A stretch of DNA of 33,339 nucleotides, from NCBI GenBank assembly GCA_001319865.1, contig BBSL01000423.1, positions 1 to 33,339 on the forward strand, read 5' to 3'. The notes under the pieces are model-generated. The model worked only from the letters and a program-made list of their open reading frames with translations, was not told the DNA's origin and made no database searches. The position numbers and the translations under genes are program-made. How positions within the stretch are numbered: position 1 is the first letter of the stretch; each line of letters opens with the position of its first letter. This document shows, piece after piece, positions 24,038-31,152 of the stretch. Origin of the DNA: Burkholderia sp. E7m39 (GTDB lineage: Bacteria; Pseudomonadota; Gammaproteobacteria; Burkholderiales; Burkholderiaceae).

Positions 24038-24895
24038 ATGTTCATGTCAAAGGCAATCAAGCTGCTGCTATGCGCAGTCACCGGCCTCCTCCTCGCGCAA
24101 GGCGCGTCAGCGCAATCGTGCGAGCCGTCCAAGGTGGCGCAGAAATATCCTTCGCTCGCAGGCAAGACGATCAAGATCGGCGTGGACCCAGAGTCGCCTC
24201 CGTACGCGTTTCGCGACAGCAAAGATTTCAACAAGATCATCGGCGCCGACGCCGACATGGCCCGCGCCGTGTTCGCCTGTGCTGGCGTCAAGACCGAATT
24301 CTTTACGGCCGGTTGGCCAGGCCTGCTGCCTGCACTGCGCGCCGGACAGATCGATGTGATGTGGGACTTGCTGTACTACACGCCGGAACGCGCCAAGGAG
24401 ACGAGCTTCGTCACCTATATGCAGGCCGGCACAGGTGGACTCGTCGCAGCCGGCAACCCCAAAAAGATCGATGACATCTCCAAGCTCTGCGGCATGACGG
24501 TCACGGCAGGCATCGGCACCGTGGAACTGACAATGGCACAAGCGCAAGCGGCCAAATGCAAGGAGGAAAACAAGCCCGACGTAACCATCATGACGTCCGC
24601 CGATATCGCGTCAGGCGCGCGCCTCGTTGCAAGCCATCGCGCCGATGTGATGATGTACGACCTGGCGCTCGTCGATGGACTCGCGAAACAAAACCCCCAG
24701 CTTTACATGCGCGGCTTCATGGTGACAAGCGGAATGAAGATCGGCGTGGGCGTCAAGAAAGGCAACGCCGATATGATTGCCGCCGTGTCCGATGGACTCA
24801 AGATCATGCAAGCCAATCAAACCCAGAAGAAGACCTTTCAGCAGTACGGCGTAGATCCGTCGCTGGAAATGCCGACCACACTGCTTACTCAATAA
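24038..24895 (+). CDS. ABC importer periplasmic substrate-binding protein (importer 2)
   Basis: 285 residues, SBP family 3. A clear Sec signal peptide (KAIKLLLCAVTGLLLAQGASA) is cleaved before QSCEPS. The mature part shows IKIGVDPESPPYAFRDSKD (ligand-lobe entry), MARAVFACAGVKTEFF, LRAGQIDVMWDLLYYTPERAKETSF and KIGVGVKKGNADMIAAV. It is paralogous to the binding protein of importer 1. ATG 24038 has AGGA about eight bases upstream; ATG 24044 is an alternative. It follows the deacetylase gene by 70 bp in the same direction and precedes its own permease-ATPase gene, so the run 23065-27686 is probably one operon. Confidence 0.91.
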   Translation: MFMSKAIKLLLCAVTGLLLAQGASAQSCEPSKVAQKYPSLAGKTIKIGVDPESPPYAFRDSKDFNKIIGADADMARAVFACAGVKTEFFTAGWPGLLPALRAGQIDVMWDLLYYTPERAKETSFVTYMQAGTGGLVAAGNPKKIDDISKLCGMTVTAGIGTVELTMAQAQAAKCKEENKPDVTIMTSADIASGARLVASHRADVMMYDLALVDGLAKQNPQLYMRGFMVTSGMKIGVGVKKGNADMIAAVSDGLKIMQANQTQKKTFQQYGVDPSLEMPTTLLTQ

Positions 24896-24907
24896 GGGCT
24901 CCCTGCG

Positions 24908-24929
24908 CGGCACACTATGTCGTGTGCCG
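24908..24929 (+). repeat. Intercistronic hairpin between binding protein and permease genes
   Basis: The arms CGGCACAC and GTGTGCCG pair perfectly over 8 bp around a TATGTC loop, 12 bases after the binding-protein stop. Such hairpins often protect the binding-protein mRNA and lower permease expression. The loop contains the earliest in-frame ATG (24917), which is therefore an unlikely start. Confidence 0.5.
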
Positions 24930-24955
24930 GCAGCGTCATGAAACAGGGTTTGGAA

Positions 24956-26656
24956 ATGAAGGCACTGCGTATCAAACATAAGATCGTCGGCGCTCTCGGT
25001 ACGGCGGCCATGTTCGTATTGCAGCCGGCGATGGCCGCCGGTCTCGATGGCGTTCAGATGCTCGACGGGTTCAAAGAGCTGGCAGGTTACGTCGGCTCGC
25101 CGTTCCTGCTCGGCGGCGCGTGGATCGCGGTGAAGATCACACTGATAGCGATGTCGATCGGGCTGGTGCTCGGACTCGGTCTTGCGCTGTTGCGGCTGTC
25201 GCGGTTCAAGGCCCTGGACTCAGCGGCGTGGGGTTATATCTGGTTCGTGCGCGGCACGCCGCAACTGCTGCAACTCGTTTTCATCTTCGACGCGTTGCCG
25301 CTGATCGGTTTGCGTTTCGATGAAGTCACGACTGCGGTCATCGGATTCGCCTTGAACGAAGCGGCCTTCAGCGCCGAGCTGTTTCGTGCCGGCATCCTCT
25401 CCGTGAACCGTTCGCAATCGACCGCCGCCGCCGCGCTTGGCATGGGGCCGTTGCTGACGTTGCGCCGCATCATCCTGCCGCAATCGATGCGCGCGGTGAT
25501 CCCCGGTCTCGCGAACGACACCATCGGCATGTTGAAGCTGACGTCGATCGCGTCGGTGATCTTCGTCAACGAGCTTACGTTTCGCTCGCAACAGGTCGTC
25601 GGGCAGAACTTCAAGTTCTTTACCGTGTTCGGGGCGGCTGCCGTGATTTATCTGGTCCTGACGAGCGGGATCTCATTGCTTCAGGTGTGGCTCGAGCGAA
25701 TCTTCGATCACGAGCGCGATCGAAAGGTCACATTCTCGTGGTTTGGACTGCGCGCGTCGACTGATGTGAAACCTCTCGATGCACCGATTGCTGTTCCCGT
25801 CCCTGAAAAAGCGCCTGAGACGAACGATCATGCATGGATCGGCACGCTACTGCCTACCGAAAGCCGCACGCCGCGGCGATGCGATGAACCGTTTGTCGTG
25901 TGCAAGAATGTCTGGAAATCATATGGCACGCGCGAGATCTTGCGCGGTGTCGACCTGTCGATCGCGCATGGCGAAGTGGTCGTCATACTCGGCCCGAGTG
26001 GCTCCGGAAAAAGTACTCTGCTCAAATTGATCAACCACCTCGAGCCGCTCGACTGGGGAACGATCAAGGTCGATTCGCAGTATGTGGGCTATCGCGAAGT
26101 ACCAGGCGGTGGCGGTGTGGTTCGGCCCCTGCACAATCTCGCGCGTGCCCGCGCCGAAGCACGCGTGGGTATGGTGTTTCAGCATTTCAATCTCTTCAGT
26201 CATCTAAGCGCGCTAGAAAACATTGTTGAAGCGCAGCGCCAGGTCTATGACGTGCCACGCATCGAAGCGGAAGCACTCGGCCGCGAGCTATTGAAAAGCG
26301 TGGGACTCGCCGGCCACGCGGATTTCCTGCCGCATCGGTTGTCGGGTGGACAGCAGCAGCGCGTGGCGATCGCGCGTGCGCTCGCGATCAAGCCAAAGTT
26401 GATGCTGTTCGACGAGCCCACTTCTGCGCTCGATCCTGAGCTCGTCGGTGAAGTGCTCAGTGTGATGCGCGGGCTGGCAGATGCCGGCATGACGATGATT
26501 GTCGTCACACACGAGATCCGCTTCGCGCGCGAGGTTGCCGACAGGGTCGTCTTCATGGACGGCGGCGAAGTGATCGAGCAAGGGACGCCGCAGCAGGTCA
26601 TCGACAACCCGACCCAGGAGCGCACCCAAAAATTTCTTAACGTTGTCGTTGATTAA
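24956..26656 (+). CDS. Amino-acid-type ABC importer, permease-ATPase fusion (importer 2)
   Basis: 566 residues from ATG 24956 (AGGG about nine bases upstream); ATG 24938 is an alternative and 24917 lies in a hairpin loop. The N-terminus looks like a signal peptide (AMFVLQPAMAAG). A HisM/GlnP-type permease domain of ~200 residues follows, with VRGTPQLLQLVF and the EAA-type loop AAALGMGPLLTLRRIILPQS. A linker of about 65 residues leads to a HisP/GlnQ-type ATPase: Walker A GPSGSGKST 346-354, Q409 in MVFQHFNLFSHL, LSGGQ 462-466, Walker B D486/E487, and H519. The domain order matches importer 1, so both probably come from one fusion event followed by duplication. The linkers differ in sequence. 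The alpha/beta hydrolase gene starts 13 bp later. Confidence 0.92.
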   Translation: MKALRIKHKIVGALGTAAMFVLQPAMAAGLDGVQMLDGFKELAGYVGSPFLLGGAWIAVKITLIAMSIGLVLGLGLALLRLSRFKALDSAAWGYIWFVRGTPQLLQLVFIFDALPLIGLRFDEVTTAVIGFALNEAAFSAELFRAGILSVNRSQSTAAAALGMGPLLTLRRIILPQSMRAVIPGLANDTIGMLKLTSIASVIFVNELTFRSQQVVGQNFKFFTVFGAAAVIYLVLTSGISLLQVWLERIFDHERDRKVTFSWFGLRASTDVKPLDAPIAVPVPEKAPETNDHAWIGTLLPTESRTPRRCDEPFVVCKNVWKSYGTREILRGVDLSIAHGEVVVILGPSGSGKSTLLKLINHLEPLDWGTIKVDSQYVGYREVPGGGGVVRPLHNLARARAEARVGMVFQHFNLFSHLSALENIVEAQRQVYDVPRIEAEALGRELLKSVGLAGHADFLPHRLSGGQQQRVAIARALAIKPKLMLFDEPTSALDPELVGEVLSVMRGLADAGMTMIVVTHEIRFAREVADRVVFMDGGEVIEQGTPQQVIDNPTQERTQKFLNVVVD

Positions 26657-26669
26657 AGACGAGGCTCAA

Positions 26670-27686
26670 ATGACCGACTATGAAACTTTCGATCTCGGCC
26701 GCGTCGTGCTGCAGTCCGGCGCGACGCTGCCCGACATGCGGCTTGGCTACAAGACCTATGGCCGGCTGAATGCAGCGCGAGACAATGCGATTGTCTATCC
26801 GACCTTCTATAGCGGCAGCCATGTGGACAATGAGTGGCTAATTGGAAATCACATGGGGCTCGATCCGCAGGAGTACTTCATCATCGTGCCGAATATGTTC
26901 GGCAACGGCGTATCGAGTTCACCGAGTAATAACCCGCAGCCGTATGATCGCGGCCGCTTTCCGCATGTCACGCTGTACGACAACGTCGCGATGCAGTATC
27001 GCCTGGTGACAGAGAAATTCGGCATCGGTTCGCTCAGGCTCGTCACTGGCTGGTCCATGGGCGCGATGCAGGCTTTCCATTGGGCCGCGATGTACCCGGA
27101 TATGGTCGAGCGTATTTTGCCGTTCTGCGGGGCGGCACGGTGCTCGCGACACAACTTCGTATTTATCGAGGGCCTTAAGGCGCCGTTGTTGCTGGACCCC
27201 GAGTTCAGGAACGGTTTCTACGATGCGCCACCGACGCGTGGAATGCGCGCCGCTGCACGCGTGTTTGCCGGTTGGGGATTTTCCCAGGCGTTTCTACGTC
27301 AACGGCTCGACATGGAAGCGATGGGGTATGGGTCGCTCGAGGACTTTATTACTCAGTTCTGGGAGGGCGATTTCTTGAGGAAGGATGCCAACAATATTCT
27401 GTCGATGATGTGGAGCTGGCAGAACGGCGACATTTCTGCAAATTCACTTTACAACGGAGATTTCGATCGGGCGTTAAGCAGTATTACTGCAAAAGCCATT
27501 GTTATGCCCGGCCGCACAGATCTGTATTTCCCGCCGGAAGATAGTGAATATGAGGTTTCGAAGATGCCTAATGCACAGTTGCGTCCTATCGAGTCGGTGT
27601 GGGGACATTTCGCGGGCGGCCCTGCTGCCAATCCCGTCGATGTGAAATTTATCGATAGCGCAGTGAGGGAAATTTTGGCGATGTAG
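26670..27686 (+). CDS. MetX-like alpha/beta-fold hydrolase
   Basis: 338 residues, related to homoserine O-acetyltransferase-like alpha/beta hydrolases. The nucleophile elbow is GWSMG (S129), the acid is D284 in PGRTDLYFPP, and the histidine is H313 in WGHFAGGP. The N-terminal part RLGYKTYGRLNAARDNAIVYPTFYSGS and NMFGNGVSSSPSN is like that of MetX, where GNGxSSSP-type segments line the active site. Members include acyltransferases and hydrolases that cleave esters or amides. ATG 26670 has GAGG five bases upstream. It is the last gene of the importer 2 operon, which points to a role in processing the imported amide rather than in methionine synthesis. AT content rises toward the 3' end. Confidence 0.86.
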   Translation: MTDYETFDLGRVVLQSGATLPDMRLGYKTYGRLNAARDNAIVYPTFYSGSHVDNEWLIGNHMGLDPQEYFIIVPNMFGNGVSSSPSNNPQPYDRGRFPHVTLYDNVAMQYRLVTEKFGIGSLRLVTGWSMGAMQAFHWAAMYPDMVERILPFCGAARCSRHNFVFIEGLKAPLLLDPEFRNGFYDAPPTRGMRAAARVFAGWGFSQAFLRQRLDMEAMGYGSLEDFITQFWEGDFLRKDANNILSMMWSWQNGDISANSLYNGDFDRALSSITAKAIVMPGRTDLYFPPEDSEYEVSKMPNAQLRPIESVWGHFAGGPAANPVDVKFIDSAVREILAM

Positions 27687-28000
27687 TGGACGAGGTTGTG
27701 TGCAGTTCATGTCGGAATCATATGAGGCGACTCTTTGTCCAATGTCCCCGGCATCCATCTGATCGAGCGCCTGCGCATCGGGATGCCGGAATTCGACCGT
27801 CAGAAAACATTCGCCAGGCACCGTGTTGCTCGACTTAGGACGCGATTCGATCATGTCGACGGTGGCGCGGCCATCCGGCGCGTGGCGGCGCCCCAGCCAA
27901 TGCATGAAGATTCAGCATTTGGCGGGTGATGCATCGAGGCATTTGCACACATCGGCTCGGTTGCTGAGGCCGTCCGTGTTCTTGAATGACGGCGTCACCC
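27687..28000. other. Intergenic stretch carrying a gene remnant
   Basis: About 314 bp with no intact gene. Its middle holds the M20 amidohydrolase remnant; the rest shows no recognisable feature. Confidence 0.5.
27750..27905 (-). pseudogene. Remnant of M20-family carbamoylase/allantoate amidohydrolase
   Basis: About 50 codons on the minus strand read GRATVDMIESRPKSSNTVPG, followed directly by ECFLTVEFRHPDAQALDQMD. This is the internal TVGMIE-RPNS-NTVPGE--FTVDFRHPD signature of the hydantoinase/carbamoylase family (M20 metallopeptidase fold). A stop lies just upstream of this piece (TGA at 27912-27914), and the sequence after QMDAG loses likeness, so only an interior piece of a ~410-residue protein survives. 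The family removes carbamoyl groups from N-carbamoyl amino acids or allantoate, releasing ammonia and CO2. Its presence at the end of an amide-utilisation locus suggests that the locus once included such a step. Confidence 0.6.
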
Positions 28001-28225
28001 TTAACCGCGGCTGTCGACCCAGTTGCGTCCCCATCGTGTCGAGTGCTGCAGCGCCTGCTCTTCATTCATGAAGTAATCGAGCGAATAAAAGCGGTATCGG
28101 CAATCACCGTGCACGCTATCGGCACGTTCGAGCAGGAGATTGGATGAAAAGCTCCCGTCGGGCAAACGATGCGCCGAGGGTTGGACGGCATAGCCGTTGT
28201 AATGCTGAATATGTTCGTCTTTCAT
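28001..28225 (-). CDS. Small hypothetical protein
   Basis: 74 residues beginning MKDEHIQHYNGYAVQPSAHR and ending RWGRNWVDSRG. It has a compact, charged and aromatic-rich sequence with no membrane segment. I recognise its general look from small Burkholderiaceae hypotheticals that contain a Y-x-G-Y start and a later RFYSLDYFMNEEQAL helix, but no function is known to me. The Shine-Dalgarno is poor (no purine run in the ten bases before the ATG). Confidence 0.6.
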   Translation of the reverse strand: MKDEHIQHYNGYAVQPSAHRLPDGSFSSNLLLERADSVHGDCRYRFYSLDYFMNEEQALQHSTRWGRNWVDSRG

Positions 28226-28503
28226 TGTAGTTTTAATGATGTCGGAGCGCGCGAATGTCGCGCGGAGTGTGTGCGTGCCGTTATAACCGTGGAAACCTAC
28301 GGCGACACAGTCGGAGCACGAAATAGCGCGTTGCCGCTACCTGGGCAGACCAGTACGCAACGACGCGTTTAGCGATTGCGAATGGAAGGGCGCCGAACCG
28401 GCAGATTCAGAGGGGCACGCTCGTACCAGCGAGGAGGCAAGCTCCTCGCGACGTCGTGGCCAACCGGCGTCCATCGGCGGAGGCCGGGCGCTTTAGCGCA
28501 ACG

Positions 28504-28707
28504 TTACAGCGGCTTGATATTAGCCGCTTGCAGACCCTTCGGTCCCTTCTTGGTTTCGAAGCTCACCTTCTGGTTTTCAGCCAGCGTCTTGAAGCCGTCG
28601 CCCGTGATTTCGGAAAAGTGAGCGAACAGATCGTCGCCGCCCTTGTCCGGTGTGATGAAGCCGAAGCCTTTGCTGTCGTTGAACCATTTAACGATACCGG
28701 TTTCCAT
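28504..28707 (-). CDS. cspA: Cold-shock protein, CspA family
   Basis: 67 residues, the standard single cold-shock domain. Both RNA-binding motifs are intact: RNP1 KGFGFI (13-18) and RNP2 DLFAHFS (26-32), in the frame METGIVKWFNDSKGFGFITP. It binds single-stranded RNA or DNA and acts as an RNA chaperone in the cytoplasm. AAGGA lies seven to eight bases before the ATG. A promoter about 140 bp upstream gives a long leader, as is usual for this family, and GCGCTTTAGCGC just after the stop could form a small hairpin. The paralogue name is a guess, as Burkholderiaceae carry several csp genes. Confidence 0.93.
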   Translation of the reverse strand: METGIVKWFNDSKGFGFITPDKGGDDLFAHFSEITGDGFKTLAENQKVSFETKKGPKGLQAANIKPL

Positions 28708-29221
28708 GGAGAATCCTTGAATTAAAAAAACGGAGGTGTGCTCGACTAAGGAGCGAGTGAAGCATCAAGGAGGGAGAGGACAACGAATATCGCTGAATAG
28801 CGAACAATTGATGAACAGCAATCGAACTTCTTGAACTTCAGGCGGTAGACTAACCGCCGCACCTCGTCAGCGTCAATCGTTATCTTGTAACTGTTTCAGC
28901 AGGTCCGCCCAGCTGACACATTCCCAAGCGCGAACACGAACGAGATGAGCCGCGCTCGCGTCATCTCAAGCGTCGGTACTGCCCCATGCAGAACCAAAGC
29001 AGCCGCTCAGCCCGCCTCCGCTACCAGCCAGCAAGCGTGCAAAGCCTGTCTGACACGTCCGCGACCTGAATTGGATAACTAATGTTCTGTTTGTCGACCG
29101 GCAGCAACGGCCTTCACGTGCCGGCAGACGTTCCGCGGCACACGTTGGTTGCAATAAAAGATCGGTCTCCGCGGATTCGCGTGTATAGTGAGGCACCCCT
29201 TGCCGAGGTCGAGGAACAACG
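28708..29221. other. Divergent intergenic region with cspA leader
   Basis: About 510 bp without a supported gene. The left part is the cspA leader and promoter. The right part precedes the small gene at 29222, with a TATAGT box at 29184-29189 that could be its -10. The middle shows nothing I can name. Confidence 0.5.
28847..28876 (-). promoter_or_regulatory. Candidate sigma-70 promoter of cspA
   Basis: On the minus strand TTGACG (28876-28871) and TAGTCT (28852-28847) are 18 bp apart. The start point would be near 28840, giving a leader of about 130 nt. The -10 box sits in a small hairpin, GGCGGT/ACCGCC (28841-28858). A GAACTTC direct repeat (28824-28830 and 28833-28839) follows in the early leader. 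Confidence 0.5.
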
Positions 29222-29509
29222 ATGCCCGCCAACCTGCTCCTCCTTTACAGGGGTTTTGAGCTACATCCCCTTGTTTTCGCGCGTACCTTCAGCCACTTCG
29301 ACAGACATTCACGCTATGCGGAAGGTTATGACGTAGCAGTGCGCATTTGCAGACCGGACACGGCTGGCGTTGCCGGAGCATCGCGTGTTTTCAGGCTGGA
29401 AAGGCTGCAAGCGTTTTCGGATTTTGGTACCGCTCGACGCGCTGCATACCGGCAAGGCGAGGACATCGTCGATGGGAAAGTGGCCGGCGCCTCAGTCGCT
29501 GACATGTGA
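29222..29509 (+). CDS. Small hypothetical protein upstream of S21 gene
   Basis: 95 residues beginning MPANLLLLYRGFELHPLVFA and ending GEDIVDGKVAGASVADM. GAGGAA lies six bases before the ATG. The central segment YAEGYDVAVRICRPD and the end look like a conserved small protein found near cspA and rpsU genes in Burkholderiaceae, but I cannot name a family or function. There is no signal peptide or membrane segment. It precedes the S21 gene by 75 bp on the same strand and may be co-transcribed. Confidence 0.6.
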   Translation: MPANLLLLYRGFELHPLVFARTFSHFDRHSRYAEGYDVAVRICRPDTAGVAGASRVFRLERLQAFSDFGTARRAAYRQGEDIVDGKVAGASVADM

Positions 29510-29584
29510 ACGATTTACTCATCCCTTATCCGGCAACCCGCTCATGGGCGCTCCTCTGCTGCACAACGCACAAAAAGGAATGAT

Positions 29585-29797
29585 CTGACCACCGTTATCC
29601 TCAAACCTGACGAGCCTCTCGACGTTGCGCTGCGGCGCTTCCGCCGTTCGATCCAACACACGGGACTAATTCAGGAGTTGCGTGCGCGCACCGCGTATGA
29701 GAAACCGACGACCGAACGCAAGCGCAAGAAAGCGGCAGCAGTGACACGATTACGCAAGCAGATCCGGCGCTCGCTTCCGCCGAGAAAGCTATACTGA
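29585..29797 (+). CDS. rpsU: 30S ribosomal protein S21 (bS21), apparent CTG start
   Basis: 70 codons translate to (L/M)TTVILKPDEPLDVALRRFR, then HTGLIQELRARTAYEKPTTE, RKRKKAAAVTRLRKQIRRSL and the terminal PPRKLY. This is a full-length S21, with its basic C-terminus and the PT-ERKRKK-AAA signature, so the family assignment is firm. The codon where ATG is expected is CTG (29585-29587). AAAGGA lies at a normal distance before it, and no in-frame ATG, GTG or TTG exists nearby. A two-codon mini-frame ATG-ATC-TGA (29580-29588) overlaps it out of frame. S21 binds near the 3' end of 16S rRNA and helps initiation. Burkholderiaceae usually have more than one S21 gene, so this copy may be weakly expressed or decayed. 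Confidence 0.82.
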   Translation: MTTVILKPDEPLDVALRRFRRSIQHTGLIQELRARTAYEKPTTERKRKKAAAVTRLRKQIRRSLPPRKLY

Positions 29798-29817
29798 TCG
29801 GCGTTTAATTACCTCCA

Positions 29818-29883
29818 GCGATTGGGAGAACGGTGTACATAGGCGGCCTGCGCAATAGATACATCGTCTCGTCAAATGCATGA
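29818..29883 (+). pseudogene. Duplicated 3' remnant of a DUF1488 gene
   Basis: The reading AIGRTVYIGGLRNRYIVSSN ends in a stop after one more residue (A). It aligns with the last residues of the intact DUF1488 protein 1 kb downstream (AFARTVYKGGPQNRYIVCPD). Nothing similar to the first two thirds of that protein precedes it, since S21 ends only 20 bases upstream. Confidence 0.65.
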
Positions 29884-29982
29884 GGCTGATACATACATGT
29901 CGTCGGCCTTTGGGCGATCGTCTGATCGACCCACTCCGTGTCGCTCGTCCAGAAGCAAAGCGGATAAATGGCCGAAAATATC

Positions 29983-30010
29983 CCTACACATCCTCACCGA
30001 TGCGTGTAGG
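29983..30010. repeat. Stem-loop CCTACAC/GTGTAGG
   Basis: A perfect 7-bp inverted repeat around a 14-base loop, itself with ATC/GAT ends. It lies about 90 bp before the gene at 30101. Role unknown; possibly a terminator-like or leader structure. Confidence 0.35.
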
Positions 30011-30100
30011 ATGGGTTGTACCTCACCCACGATCATCGGTAGTCCGGCGGTTATCAGACGATAAACCGCACCCGAACATGGCCGCTCAAGGAGCTTCACC

Positions 30101-30421
30101 ATGTCAGAAGCAACGCCCCAAACCACATTTCGCGGTCTGCCATTGACAGCAGAGCAGGACGCAGAAATTCGACACTACATAAAGGGCAGAAGACAACGCG
30201 GCGCGCCTTGGAACACGCCCGAGCTTGAGGCGATGCTCAACGATATGCTCGCGCCTCCCGACGACGACGAAGACGAGGCATTCAGCGGAGATTTCGATTA
30301 CGACCATTCCGCTGCAGAACGGGCAACAGCTTCTCTCGATGAGTCAATGGAACCCATCGAGGCAAGCGAAGAACGTCATGCGGCGACAGAGGCCGAGGCA
30401 ATGAAACGCCCGAGTCGGTAG
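30101..30421 (+). CDS. Small acidic hypothetical protein
   Basis: 106 residues with AAGGAG eight bases before the ATG, an excellent ribosome-binding site. The N-terminal half (TFRGLPLTAEQDAEIRHYIK, then RGAPWNTPELEAMLNDMLAP) is folded-looking and is typical of small Burkholderiaceae proteins of unknown role. The C-terminal half is very acidic (DDDEDEAFSGDFDYD) and probably disordered. There is no signal peptide or transmembrane segment. Function not recognised. Confidence 0.75.
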   Translation: MSEATPQTTFRGLPLTAEQDAEIRHYIKGRRQRGAPWNTPELEAMLNDMLAPPDDDEDEAFSGDFDYDHSAAERATASLDESMEPIEASEERHAATEAEAMKRPSR

Positions 30422-30471
30422 GCCGCTCATTTCGTCGCGTGAAAAATCATTCAAACTTTTTGGGTTCCGGC

Positions 30472-30657
30472 ATGCAAACGAAAAGCAAGGTTTATCAGGT
30501 CGCGCCTGCAAAGCAAAGCGACTACGCTGCGCAGCAGAGAGTACGTGTTGCCGCTCAACAGAAGGCCGAAATAGACCGGGAGCAAAGGCGTCGTGAGATG
30601 GACGCACGCCTTGACGTCAATGCTGGCAAATGGCGGTATTCTTGTGACGGTAAATAA
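30472..30657 (+). CDS. Small charged hypothetical protein
   Basis: 61 residues from ATG 30472 (MQTKSKVYQVAPAKQSDYAA), with a long charged helix-like stretch rich in Gln, Arg and Glu (VRVAAQQKAEIDREQRRREM) and a short KWRYSCDGK tail. A GTG at 30439 would extend it by 11 residues. The ribosome-binding site is modest (GGGTTCCGG). It lies 50 bp after the acidic protein gene and 18 bp before the DUF1488 gene, so the three may form an operon. No family is recognised. Confidence 0.5.
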   Translation: MQTKSKVYQVAPAKQSDYAAQQRVRVAAQQKAEIDREQRRREMDARLDVNAGKWRYSCDGK

Positions 30658-30675
30658 ATGGCAAGAGCGAAGACG

Positions 30676-30939
30676 ATGATCAACTTTCCAAATCCGACCA
30701 GGGTCCACGACGAATCCAGGCATTGCGTCTATTTCTGGGGTTACGACAATGCGCGCGAGATTGTCTTCCAGATCGACGATGTGGTACTTGCCAAACTGAA
30801 TCCCAGCAAGGATGGCGACGAGTCCTCGTTGCTGGCCGCGTTCGACCGCAACCGCGATGAGATTCTGGCGTTTGCGAGGACAGTGTATAAAGGCGGCCCA
30901 CAGAACAGGTACATCGTCTGTCCTGATCAACTGCATTAG
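30676..30939 (+). CDS. DUF1488 family protein
   Basis: 87 residues starting MINFPNPTRVHDESRHCVYF, the usual DUF1488 opening, followed by WGYDNAREIVFQIDD and a helix AAFDRNRDEILAFARTVYKG. Function unknown; members are small cytoplasmic proteins common in Burkholderiaceae. I chose ATG 30676 to fit the family N-terminus; ATG 30658, touching the upstream stop, would add six residues. Its 3' end is duplicated as a remnant at 29818-29883. Confidence 0.8.
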   Translation: MINFPNPTRVHDESRHCVYFWGYDNAREIVFQIDDVVLAKLNPSKDGDESSLLAAFDRNRDEILAFARTVYKGGPQNRYIVCPDQLH

Positions 30940-30949
30940 CCGAATGTTT

Positions 30950-31090
30950 TTACAAGCGATTATCCGCCCTTAGTACGGTCATCTGATCCATTGCGTTCTG
31001 CGCTCTACGACATCCAATAGTGTCGCGGCTCAGATCCTTGAGGGAAAGCTCGCTAGCCAACTTAAGTGCCACTAGCGGCAACAGCACCAT
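30950..31090 (-). CDS. Possible small protein, uncertain
   Basis: 46 residues (MVLLPLVALKLASELSLKDL and onward) in a minus-strand frame that stays open upstream to 31222. The M-x-LPL----A-ELSL pattern faintly recalls small Burkholderiaceae proteins that begin similarly, but there is no convincing ribosome-binding site. It may be a degraded gene or a chance frame. Confidence 0.25.
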   Translation of the reverse strand: MVLLPLVALKLASELSLKDLSRDTIGCRRAQNAMDQMTVLRADNRL

Positions 31091-31152
31091 TTCGGTTAGG
31101 TTGCGGCGTCCAGTCGACTCGAATGGCTGCCGGATGGAGTGCCGCCGCTTGG

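Larger units (their letters stand above)
29798..30100. other. Intergenic stretch with DUF1488 remnant and hairpins
   Basis: About 300 bp with no intact gene. It holds the DUF1488 tail remnant (29818-29883), a stem-loop at 29983-30010, and a smaller GCGGTT/AACCGC pair at 30047-30069 just before the next gene's AAGGAG. Confidence 0.5.
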
